Assembly (NCBI GenBank): GCA_017538255.1
Contig: JAFYJD010000010.1
Span: 1 to 64,000 of the forward strand
Direction: 5' to 3'
Length of the DNA stretch: 64,000 nt
Origin: Clostridia bacterium
Lineage (GTDB): Bacteria; Bacillota; Clostridia; Christensenellales; CAG-138
Numbering within the stretch: position 1 is the stretch's first letter; each line of letters begins with the position of its first letter. Positions 52,617-59,962 of this stretch are shown one piece after another. A program made the position numbers and the translations under genes. Under the pieces are notes generated by a model that was given only the letters and a program-made list of their open reading frames with translations, was not told the origin of the DNA and did not search any database.

Positions 52617-53357
52617 TTATTTGAACATATCCGCGATCTCCTCTGCAATTTTGAGGACGTCGTCATAGTATACGAACCCATGTTCCTTTGCAAACTCGGT
52701 AACGGAAACTTTTGCATTCAGCGGCATGATATAGTTCGTAAAATAATACTCTATGCTGCCGTCTTTAGCATACTGGGCATCTATAAACATAGTATAGCTT
52801 TCGCCCGCCTTGAGCGGATACTCATTAGCGGACATATGGTATCTGTATTCTACCCCTTTCACAGGAACAAGTTTGAACGCTACACCGCCTGCGGCATCAA
52901 GCTCCTCGAGATTGGAGATGGGTTTGCCAAGGTTTTCGGAAAAGAAAGCAATATCATCCTCGACGTTTTCAAAGTCGATATAGTTAAATTGCCTAAGTTT
53001 GACAATTTGGCCGGGCTTGACCTGCGCCGTGTTATAGTCGTCAACAACTTCAATCACGCGGACCTCCGCCATTGTGTGCCCCTTCATAAGGTGATGCACC
53101 GTCCGACCATAATAATAATCGACCGCGAGCACCTCGCATTTAACAACAGCCAGATTGTTATTCACATTCTCGCAAAGGTCCCATACTTCAAGGAAGTTAT
53201 CATATATAAAGCGCTTTTCGTCGGCGCACACCTTAGGCAAGTCAAGGATCTGTTCGTAAGTAAGTGTCTCCTGCTCGGGCGCTTTTTTGCAGGCGCATGC
53301 GCCGAGCGTAAGAACGGCGACAAGAGCTGCGATAGAAATTGCGAAAAGTTTTTTCAT
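52617..53357 (-). CDS. Lipoprotein, second of two tandem paralogues
   Basis: The protein has 246 residues from ATG 53357; GGAG overlaps the first in-frame ATG at 53369, which favours the later start. It has a lipobox around G-A-C-A-C and the same domain pattern as the gene at 51754-52500 (VVKCEVLAVDYYYG, MAEVRVIEVVDDYN, VKPGQIVKLRQFNYIDF, GESYTMFIDAQY). The two are divergent enough for different ligands. They are encoded one after the other, so they likely arose by duplication. Confidence 0.75.
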   Translation of the reverse strand: MKKLFAISIAALVAVLTLGACACKKAPEQETLTYEQILDLPKVCADEKRFIYDNFLEVWDLCENVNNNLAVVKCEVLAVDYYYGRTVHHLMKGHTMAEVRVIEVVDDYNTAQVKPGQIVKLRQFNYIDFENVEDDIAFFSENLGKPISNLEELDAAGGVAFKLVPVKGVEYRYHMSANEYPLKAGESYTMFIDAQYAKDGSIEYYFTNYIMPLNAKVSVTEFAKEHGFVYYDDVLKIAEEIADMFK

Positions 53358-53502
53358 AGTTTTCTCCATAGTTTTTTATAATGATCGTGCAGATGATTTC
53401 TTGTAAAAGCCTCGCCCTTACATCAATATAACGCAACGGACGCCAAAATGGTTGATAAACCGTGATCGGCATTAGGGGGGATCGTATCAATATTATTATA
53501 GC

Positions 53503-53545
53503 AAAAAAAGTTCTGTGCATCAACGATATGCACAGAACTTTTTTT
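53503..53545. terminator. Perfect 18-bp hairpin terminator
   Basis: The stem (53503-53520 with 53528-53545, loop CAACGAT) consists of AAAAAAAGTTCTGTGCAT and its exact complement. It gives a T-run in both directions and most likely ends transcription of the AEC transporter gene on the minus strand. Confidence 0.85.
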
Positions 53546-53598
53546 ATTGTTTAATATTTCGGCGCGCCCGCCCGAAGCATAGTTTGCCTATGGCGGGA

Positions 53599-53633
53599 GG
53601 CGGGGAAGTTGCCGTTCGCCTTGCCGCGTTTAT
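53599..53633. repeat. Repeat copy 2, downstream of the AEC transporter gene
   Basis: Partner of the repeat at 52563-52598. It lies in the noncoding region 53546-53671, between the hairpin terminator and the stop codon of the transporter gene. Nothing else was seen in this stretch. Confidence 0.7.
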
Positions 53634-53671
53634 TCTGCTTTTTTGTGCGCCGCCGCAGATGACGGTCAATT

Positions 53672-54631
53672 TCATATCAGCCCCATTGCCCTCAAAACCA
53701 GCATCAGTATCGGCACAAGCACAAAGCAGCCGAGCGTTGTAAGGCTCATACCGCCCGCAACGAAACCCTCGTCCGCATCGTGCGCGGCGGCGACCACTAC
53801 CGCCTGCGTCATAACGGGCATCGCGGATTCAACGACCATAACGCCCGAGGGCATACCGCCGAAACGGAACACATAGCACAGCGCGATCATAACGAGCGGC
53901 GCGGCTATAAAGCGCATCAGCGCGACCCCGATCATATGCTTGTCGGGCTTCATACTCTTTAGGCCGTACTCATACAGCGCGTAGCCGATATAAAAGAGCG
54001 CGATCGGCGTAACGATATTGCCCATATAGCCCGAAAGTTTTATCACGGGCTCCGGCATCTTTACGCCGAGCGCGAACAGCGGCAGGGATACTGCGAGCGC
54101 GATAAGCGGGGGCGAAACAAGTTTTTTGAGGTTTTTGAAGAAGCCCTTTTCGCGGGTCTCACCCTCTCCGCTCTTGCCGATAAGGTAGTTGCCCACAGTC
54201 CAAAAAAGCGTTGTGTTCACAATATAAAAGCACATCACATAGGGCACCGCCGCATCCCCGAAAAGCCCCGTGTTCATCGGAAGCCCGACGAATATGGAGT
54301 TTGAAAACGCGCACATCGTGATAAACCCGCCGCGCCGCTTTGCGTCGGGCTTCAGGATCTTGGCAAGCAGTATGCCCAAAAGAAGCGTTATCAGCATCGA
54401 AAGCGCGGGGAGCAGAAACAGAAGCAGCGGCCGCTCAAGCGAAGCAAGGTCAAGATTGCCGAACACGTTGTTTACAACCAGCGCGGGCATACCGGCATAG
54501 ATGATAAGTTTTATCATCAGCCCCTTGTGCTCCTTTTTTATGTAGCCGAGCCTTCCGAAAAGCCAGCCCACGCCGACCATAAACATAACGATAAGCACGG
54601 CGGATAATGAATGAAGAGTGATCTCAAGCAT
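53672..54631 (-). CDS. AEC-family (auxin efflux carrier-like) transporter
   Basis: The 319-residue protein has ten hydrophobic segments in the 5+5 arrangement of AEC carriers and the FGRLGYIKKEHKGLMIKLIIYAGMPALVVNNVFG region at the N terminus. A cytoplasmic linker (KSGEGETREKGFFKNLKKLVSP) separates the halves. Bacterial members export or import organic anions such as malate; substrate unknown. AAAGG lies ten bases before the ATG. Confidence 0.88.
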   Translation of the reverse strand: MLEITLHSLSAVLIVMFMVGVGWLFGRLGYIKKEHKGLMIKLIIYAGMPALVVNNVFGNLDLASLERPLLLFLLPALSMLITLLLGILLAKILKPDAKRRGGFITMCAFSNSIFVGLPMNTGLFGDAAVPYVMCFYIVNTTLFWTVGNYLIGKSGEGETREKGFFKNLKKLVSPPLIALAVSLPLFALGVKMPEPVIKLSGYMGNIVTPIALFYIGYALYEYGLKSMKPDKHMIGVALMRFIAAPLVMIALCYVFRFGGMPSGVMVVESAMPVMTQAVVVAAAHDADEGFVAGGMSLTTLGCFVLVPILMLVLRAMGLI

Positions 54632-54660
54632 AGTAAAAACCTTTTTAATAAAACATTATT

Positions 54661-55122
54661 TCAGCGATTAAGCCATTCCTTCAGCCTGCCGAATACTTCT
54701 TTCCTATCTTCGGTAGGAATCTCCCCGCTCTTTTTGAGCGCATAATGATGAGCGAACTCGCCGTCGGTATAGGTGCGCCCGTTCAGCACCACGGGCTTAT
54801 CGTATCTCGGTCTTACGTGAATATGGAGATGAGGATCGGGCGCCGATTCTTTATAAAAACTGTTCATCAAGCAGCTCCAATTGCATAGGGTCGCTCCCAA
54901 AACGGTCTTCAAACACGCCTCCACTTTACAGATAAGATCGTGAAGCTCGACCCATTCATCGTCTGTAAGTTCTGACAATGAATCACAATGACGCTTCAAA
55001 ACCAAGATGCAGCGTCCGATATAGTCCTGTTCGTCCGAAAGGAAAACGGACCACGATCTGCTTTCATACACCTGAAACCGCTTGTCTTCTTCAGACAGAT
55101 TGCACCACTCACAATTATCCAT
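54661..55122 (-). CDS. HIT-family protein
   Basis: The 153-residue protein has the histidine triad H-L-H-I-H-V (PDPHLHIHVRPR) at the catalytic position, N-terminal DNCEWCNLSEEDKRF and PIYD-like spacing as in HIT hydrolases. The first Cys pair (C-x-x-C) could bind zinc. AAAGGAGG stands before the ATG. It probably hydrolyses nucleotide conjugates or acts in small-molecule metabolism. Confidence 0.88.
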   Translation of the reverse strand: MDNCEWCNLSEEDKRFQVYESRSWSVFLSDEQDYIGRCILVLKRHCDSLSELTDDEWVELHDLICKVEACLKTVLGATLCNWSCLMNSFYKESAPDPHLHIHVRPRYDKPVVLNGRTYTDGEFAHHYALKKSGEIPTEDRKEVFGRLKEWLNR

Positions 55123-55189
55123 TTGATCCTCCTTTAAACGTCGATTTACAGCAACAAATCAATCTCAAACCAGTGCCGCAAACGTGGGC

Positions 55190-55975
55190 TTATCTGCAAA
55201 TAAACATACCGTATTCTTTGGGCAGATCGATAGCCCCGTCAACCGTATGCTCCTTCAAAATGCCCCTTATCCTTTGAACGGGGAGCTCGATGACCGCTTT
55301 GAAGGAAGCAAGGCTGCGAAGATACTCCACAAGGTCTTCCGTTTCGGTAATGTGAAGGGAATCCTCATAGAATATCGGAGTGATATCCTCAAAAGAATCG
55401 CGGAGTTTTTCCGCACCGTTCTGCATCGTGAAGTTGTGATTCGGCTTGAAATCTTCTCCGCCAAACTTAAACCACTCGGCAAGCGTATCGGTAAAGTTTT
55501 GCTCTCCATACGTAGCGCAGTAGAATACGCCGCCCTTTTTCAGCACCCGCCGCACCTCTTCAAGCCCCTTTTTTATATCGGGAACGTGATAAAGCATCGC
55601 GTTGGCGATCACAACGTCAAAGGTATCATCCATAAACGGGAGCGCCTGAATATCCGCTTTAAGATACTCAATATTATCGCGCTCGCCAAGATTCTTCTTC
55701 GCGGCTTCGATCATACCGTCCGATAAGTCGGTAAGAATAAGCTTTTTGCATCTTGAAACGATGCTGTCATTACCGAGCCATAAACTCCCTGTACCGCACC
55801 CGATCTCCAGCACCGTCATCCCGCTGCGGATATCATAATTGGAAACAAGCCAAGCCCCATAGCCCTGCCTGTTCGCGGAATACTTATCGTGAAAAGCAAG
55901 CCGTATGTCAAGCCCCTTCGGAATGGCGTACTGCGCCTTGACCGCGGCTATATCGTTTAAACTGCCGATACGCAT
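55190..55975 (-). CDS. Class I SAM-dependent methyltransferase
   Basis: The protein has 261 residues from ATG 55975, with GGAGG ahead. Motif I VLEIGCGTGSLW, motif II IEYLKADIQALPF and motif III FDVVIANAMLYHVPD are typical of Rossmann-fold methyltransferases. C-terminal YCATYGEQNFTDTL and a helical end follow. The substrate cannot be named. The longer in-frame extension upstream is not used. Confidence 0.9.
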   Translation of the reverse strand: MRIGSLNDIAAVKAQYAIPKGLDIRLAFHDKYSANRQGYGAWLVSNYDIRSGMTVLEIGCGTGSLWLGNDSIVSRCKKLILTDLSDGMIEAAKKNLGERDNIEYLKADIQALPFMDDTFDVVIANAMLYHVPDIKKGLEEVRRVLKKGGVFYCATYGEQNFTDTLAEWFKFGGEDFKPNHNFTMQNGAEKLRDSFEDITPIFYEDSLHITETEDLVEYLRSLASFKAVIELPVQRIRGILKEHTVDGAIDLPKEYGMFICR

Positions 55976-56013
55976 TCGTTTTACCTCCAAATGGTTATAA
56001 GGATCCCGAAGCA

Positions 56014-57123
56014 TCAATATCCGCTATAATCGAAATCGAAATACTCCTTCTCCAAGCCCTCGGAATAGCGCCGGCAGCGCAGGATATCCTCGTCCGGATA
56101 CAGCGCCTCAAAATGACAGTCCCAGATAGGCGCGAAGAAGTCGTCGGTCGCAGCATAGTCGGGATGCGGGTGCTCCCTGGAGTAGAGGGAAACGGCGAAG
56201 AAGGTGGAAACGGGGAAACCGTCCATCACCTCGCGCCGATCATCGGTCATCATCAGATACGAAAGCGAATCATAGGTGTCGAGCGCGTAGGTGGGATCGA
56301 TATGATAGTCCTTCCCGTTTATACGAACGTAGCTCCATTGATGCCCAAGATGATCGAATTCGCGCTGGCCGCTCATAACGGAGGCTTCCACGCCCGCCTG
56401 CATCAAAAGATAGGAATAGGCAACGGAAAGTTCGGCGCAAATACCCTTGCATTCCCTGAAACAGCGCATGGAGCAGGCCTCGAAAACGTACCCCTGCTGA
56501 GTTCTGTCAAACATATCGTAATCGTATGTAAAGTTATCGGCAAAGTATTTATAAAGCGCAGCGCATTTTTCAAAATCGGAATAATCGGTCTTCAGCACCT
56601 CGTTGAGTATGCCCTCGATAAACTCGATGAATTCCGCTATCCGCTTCGGGACCTCATCCTCGGGGATCGTGTAGATGAAACTCGCAACGCCGTCCTTTAC
56701 GGGGTCGTTGCGGTCGTAGCAATAGTCCGTTATCTCGTAAAGCAGCGGGAAACAGGGATCGCGGAACTGCCCCATCATCCAGTTGTAGGTATCATTATCG
56801 GGGCAGGCAAAGGTGGTTTCGCCCGCCATCACCGCATCCACGAAATTATACCAAGTGTCGATCATGGTTTGACCGAAAACCTCCTGCTGATACACGGAGG
56901 ATACCTTCGGCTTGAACACAAAGCGCGTGGGCAGCTCCGGCGTGGGCTCCGCGGTCGGAGCCTCGGTAGGCACGCTCGTCGGCTCCGCTGTCGGTGCGCT
57001 CGTCGGTGCTGCGGTGGGCTCGGCTGTGGGCTCCGCGGTAGTGTCCGCGGGCGGCTTGGTATTGCAGGCAGCGGAAAAAGCAAACAAAACCGTGAGCAGG
57101 ATCGCAAGTATACGCTTATGCAT
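56014..57123 (-). CDS. Transglutaminase-like lipoprotein
   Basis: The 369-residue protein has a lipoprotein signal (lipobox S-A-A-C, Cys20). A repetitive linker of about 45 residues in Thr/Ala/Pro/Glu units (PTAEPTAEPTAAPT...) follows, then a soluble domain with the Cys-His-Asp triad of the transglutaminase-like fold: Cys229 in KGICAELS, His261 in LGHQWSY, Asp276 in HIDPTYA. Such bacterial proteins act as cysteine peptidases or cross-linkers at the cell surface. The linker holds the domain away from the membrane. GAGG lies upstream of the ATG. Confidence 0.88.
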   Translation of the reverse strand: MHKRILAILLTVLFAFSAACNTKPPADTTAEPTAEPTAAPTSAPTAEPTSVPTEAPTAEPTPELPTRFVFKPKVSSVYQQEVFGQTMIDTWYNFVDAVMAGETTFACPDNDTYNWMMGQFRDPCFPLLYEITDYCYDRNDPVKDGVASFIYTIPEDEVPKRIAEFIEFIEGILNEVLKTDYSDFEKCAALYKYFADNFTYDYDMFDRTQQGYVFEACSMRCFRECKGICAELSVAYSYLLMQAGVEASVMSGQREFDHLGHQWSYVRINGKDYHIDPTYALDTYDSLSYLMMTDDRREVMDGFPVSTFFAVSLYSREHPHPDYAATDDFFAPIWDCHFEALYPDEDILRCRRYSEGLEKEYFDFDYSGY

Positions 57124-57212
57124 AATTTTGCACCTCTTTCGCTATATCAGATATTTTGGCTGTATTAAACAACAGGTTTGTCGCCAAAACTTCGATAACG
57201 CAGAAAAAACTT

Positions 57213-57704
57213 CTACCGTTTCAAGACCATTCGTATCTCCGTGGCTCCGTGATTTGCGCTGACAGCTTCCTCGCCGCATAGAACAAAGCCGCATTTTTGA
57301 TAGAATCGAATGGCTCTTCCGTTTTCTTTAAGTACCCATAGGCAGATCTTCGGATAGTTTTTAAGCTCGTTCAGCGCCGCTTCCATCAGTTTTTGTCCCG
57401 CGCCCGTTCCGTAATACTCCGAAAGCACGTACAGGCAGAATATCTCGCCGAATTCCGGCTTTTCTTCGCCGCGATCGCCAAAGGAAACAAAGCCTATCAC
57501 GCGCTCGCCGTCTTTGGCAATCAGAATACCTTCGGTTTGGCGGAAAGCCTTTTCCTCGCAGCTTTCCAAAGTCAGGCTGTCAAGATATGCCTGACTGACG
57601 ATGCCGGGATAAGCTTCATGCCATGAGCGCCAAAACACAAAGGCTTTGCCCCTTATCTCCTCGTCCGTTTCCGGCTTTTTAATTATAAACTCCGATCCGT
57701 GCAT
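57213..57704 (-). CDS. GNAT-family N-acetyltransferase
   Basis: The 163-residue protein carries the GNAT acetyl-CoA motif LYVLSEYYGTGAGQKLMEAAL (R/Q-x-x-G-x-G/A) at about 95-115 and a C-terminal IRFYQKCGFV strand-helix. Substrate unknown. GAGGG precedes the ATG. Confidence 0.9.
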   Translation of the reverse strand: MHGSEFIIKKPETDEEIRGKAFVFWRSWHEAYPGIVSQAYLDSLTLESCEEKAFRQTEGILIAKDGERVIGFVSFGDRGEEKPEFGEIFCLYVLSEYYGTGAGQKLMEAALNELKNYPKICLWVLKENGRAIRFYQKCGFVLCGEEAVSANHGATEIRMVLKR

Positions 57705-57793
57705 TTTTTAACCCTCACGATAAGCGGGAATATGTTAAAGCAAAATCAAACCCCGAGCTGCCAAAACGCGGCGGATAACTCCGCGATACGAAT

Positions 57794-58234
57794 TCACGTA
57801 TCTATTCGGATCATTTCGGTAATTGTCCTGTTTCTGTAAATAAGATCGTCTCGAGTTGTAAAGCCCAACTTTTCCCAAAAGCCGTTGCCGGCCATATTTT
57901 TTGAAAACACGACCAAAGCGACCTTGTTTATGCCAAGCGACCCTAATGCCGCCATCGCGGCTTCAACGAGGGCGGAAGCGATCCCGCGGCCTCTGAAGTC
58001 GGGGCGGACCGCGGTGTGATAAATGTATCCTCTTCTTCCGTCGTTTCCCGCGAGTATAACGCCGATTGTTTCGGCATCCTCTTCGGCAACAAAGCAGGTT
58101 TCGGGATTTCTGAGAAGAAACCTCTCGATCCCCTCTTTTGAATCGTCCAAATTGTTCAGTCCCATCCCCGCGCAGGACATCCACAATTCATACACGGCTT
58201 CATAATCCTCTATCGTCATTGCGCGGATCGTCAT
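57794..58234 (-). CDS. GNAT-family N-acetyltransferase
   Basis: The 146-residue protein has the GNAT core HTAVRPDFRGRGIASALVEAAM with the conserved R-G-x-G element and C-terminal NGFWEKLGFTTRDDLIYR. It resembles RimI-like or small-molecule acetyltransferases. GGAGG lies before the ATG. No clear pathway is suggested by the neighbours. Confidence 0.9.
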   Translation of the reverse strand: MTIRAMTIEDYEAVYELWMSCAGMGLNNLDDSKEGIERFLLRNPETCFVAEEDAETIGVILAGNDGRRGYIYHTAVRPDFRGRGIASALVEAAMAALGSLGINKVALVVFSKNMAGNGFWEKLGFTTRDDLIYRNRTITEMIRIDT

Positions 58235-58326
58235 AATTTCCTCCGTGATTTTCGATTTACATTAGCCGAGCGAACTCCGTCCGGCGCCTTCGGACCGCGC
58301 CGAGCGTGAACGGTTAGTAATGCGAC

Positions 58327-58376
58327 ATCAGAGTGATATGCCGATCATCGGCAGATCTTGTGATAATCGCTCTGAT
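58327..58376. ncRNA. Structured intergenic element, unidentified
   Basis: An 11-bp outer stem (58327-58337 with 58366-58376, one G-U) encloses a 6-bp hairpin (58339-58344 with 58348-58353, loop TCA) and a 12-base single-stranded part. It occupies the 276-base gap between the acetyltransferase and DUF1015 genes. No open frame runs through this sequence. It could be part of a small RNA or a leader; no known class was recognised. Confidence 0.4.
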
Positions 58377-58461
58377 TAACAGTTATTAATCCACTACCGA
58401 GGAGAACATTGTAAAATCCATCTTTTTTTCTCCTGTATCAATGGCTTATTCATTCAATAAC

Positions 58462-58489
58462 GGGGCTGCCGCCAAGCGGCAGCAGCCCC
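58462..58489 (-). other. GC-rich hairpin downstream of DUF1015 gene
   Basis: GGGGCTG (58462-58468) pairs with CAGCCCC (58483-58489), with alternative inner pairing CTGCCGC/GCGGCAG. The gene on the minus strand ends at 58511 and the hairpin is followed by GTTATTG rather than a T-run, so termination is uncertain. Confidence 0.5.
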
Positions 58490-58510
58490 GATACAAAACA
58501 TCATTCTGAT

Positions 58511-59845
58511 TTACTTGCCGATCTTCCTGCACTCGAGGTAATACCTCTTCTCGTGCGCTTCGCCCATCGAGAAGGTCTTTCTCGGGAGCGCGCCGTCGAA
58601 CACAACGGTCTTGAACAGGTCGCCCTTCGCCATCGGCGGGAGCAGGAAGCCCATATTTGAAGGCTTGCCGCCGAGTTCGTTTACAACGTCCTCGCCGTGG
58701 ATGTAGTCGATGACCGCGCCTTCGGTCTTTTTGAGGAGCACGTCGAGCGCGTTCTGGAGCGTGCCGACCTCAAGCTGAGCGGTGGGGTTTTCAACCACGA
58801 TCATGCCGAGCTTGTTTTCCATACAGAAGGGGATCGCGTGCGCGCCCTTTTTGACTTCATTCATAGCGGCGGCGCGGCAATGCGGACAATCGAAGTAGTT
58901 GACGGAAACCTTGCCGTTCTGCTTTTCAAGTTCCGCCTCAAGCGCCTCGATGAAGGCGGGGGTGTTGATATTGAAGATAACGCGGTGGATGGGCTCAAAA
59001 ACGATGCCGTCGTCGTGAACGTTTTCAAGTTCAACAAGCGCATACCTTGCGGGATGGTTCTCGCGCTCCTCTTCGGGAAGGGTCGCCTTGAGTTTTTCCC
59101 AGTTCGCCTTTGCGGTAGCGAAGCTGTGGTTGCCGTCGCCCATAGCAAAGAGCAGGGGGGGCATCTTCTTGCCGTATTTGTTTTCGTCAACAAGGCCCAT
59201 AATGCCGTCGATAACGCTCTTTATCATCGCTTCATCGTTGATAAGCCAGCCCTCGACGTGGCCGCCCGCCTGCATCAGCTCGAAATCATAGAGCTGTTCC
59301 GCCTTGTCAAGCATATTTGCAAGGGGCTCGATAACGGTCTTATGCTCGTCGTCGATAAGCACGATGATATGGGGAAGTTCAACGGTCGCTGCCTCGCGGA
59401 TGCGAAGGCGCGGGGGAATGCGCTCAACGATCGTGCCCTCGGTGGCGCGAATGAGCGTGGTTGAGCCCTTAGAGTAGTCGTAGCACTCAAGATCGAGAGC
59501 GACCACAAGCCCGTTGCGGGTCTTGCCGTCCACGGTGCGGCGGGTGAAAACGAAGCCTTCGCCCCTGTTTTCAAGGATGCCGGTCTTAACGTATTCGTCC
59601 ATAGTCTTGCGTATCTCCGCGATGCGCTCGGCTTCGCCTTCCTTCTCGAGGTAGATCTCCGGGAGCATAAGGCGCAGGGTGGAGGGAGCATCGCCGACGA
59701 TCCTCTCGCACTCGTTCCAGTAATCGGGCTGGGAGGTGTACTGATCGCACGCAACGACCGCCCACTTGGTCAGGTCAACGCCCTTTTTGGGCATCATCAG
59801 CTCCGGCACCTTGATGCCGATATTGTTTTCAAACTTCTTGCTCAT
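58511..59845 (-). CDS. DUF1015-family protein
   Basis: The protein has 444 residues from ATG 59845, with CGGAGG nine bases ahead. It matches the DUF1015 family in length and in motifs such as DQYTSQPDYWNECE, LFAMGDGNHSFATAKANWEKLK and HPARYALVELENVHDDG. The family is soluble and related to ParB/Srx-type nucleotide-binding enzymes such as serine kinase SbnI, by fold; a biochemical role in serine or phosphate metabolism is possible but unproved here. It is transcribed alone from its own promoter. Confidence 0.85.
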   Translation of the reverse strand: MSKKFENNIGIKVPELMMPKKGVDLTKWAVVACDQYTSQPDYWNECERIVGDAPSTLRLMLPEIYLEKEGEAERIAEIRKTMDEYVKTGILENRGEGFVFTRRTVDGKTRNGLVVALDLECYDYSKGSTTLIRATEGTIVERIPPRLRIREAATVELPHIIVLIDDEHKTVIEPLANMLDKAEQLYDFELMQAGGHVEGWLINDEAMIKSVIDGIMGLVDENKYGKKMPPLLFAMGDGNHSFATAKANWEKLKATLPEEERENHPARYALVELENVHDDGIVFEPIHRVIFNINTPAFIEALEAELEKQNGKVSVNYFDCPHCRAAAMNEVKKGAHAIPFCMENKLGMIVVENPTAQLEVGTLQNALDVLLKKTEGAVIDYIHGEDVVNELGGKPSNMGFLLPPMAKGDLFKTVVFDGALPRKTFSMGEAHEKRYYLECRKIGK

Positions 59846-59901
59846 TTTGGCCTCCGTAAAAATAATAAGGTATGCCTTGCCTTTCGGCAGTTCCACCTGC
59901 C

Positions 59902-59930
59902 ATTTTACAACATTTCTTTGAGAATGGCAA
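59902..59930 (-). promoter_or_regulatory. Promoter of DUF1015 gene
   Basis: On the minus strand TTGCCA (59925-59930) and TAAAAT (59902-59907) are spaced by 17 bases, 56 bases before the ATG. Confidence 0.65.
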
Positions 59931-59962
59931 CTTAAAAAACGGGATGCGGTAAATATATCGCC

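Noticed and set aside
56862..57107. Repeated PTAEP-coding sequence considered as a CRISPR-like or satellite repeat
   Set aside because: It lies in frame inside a lipoprotein linker; there are no constant repeats with variable spacers.
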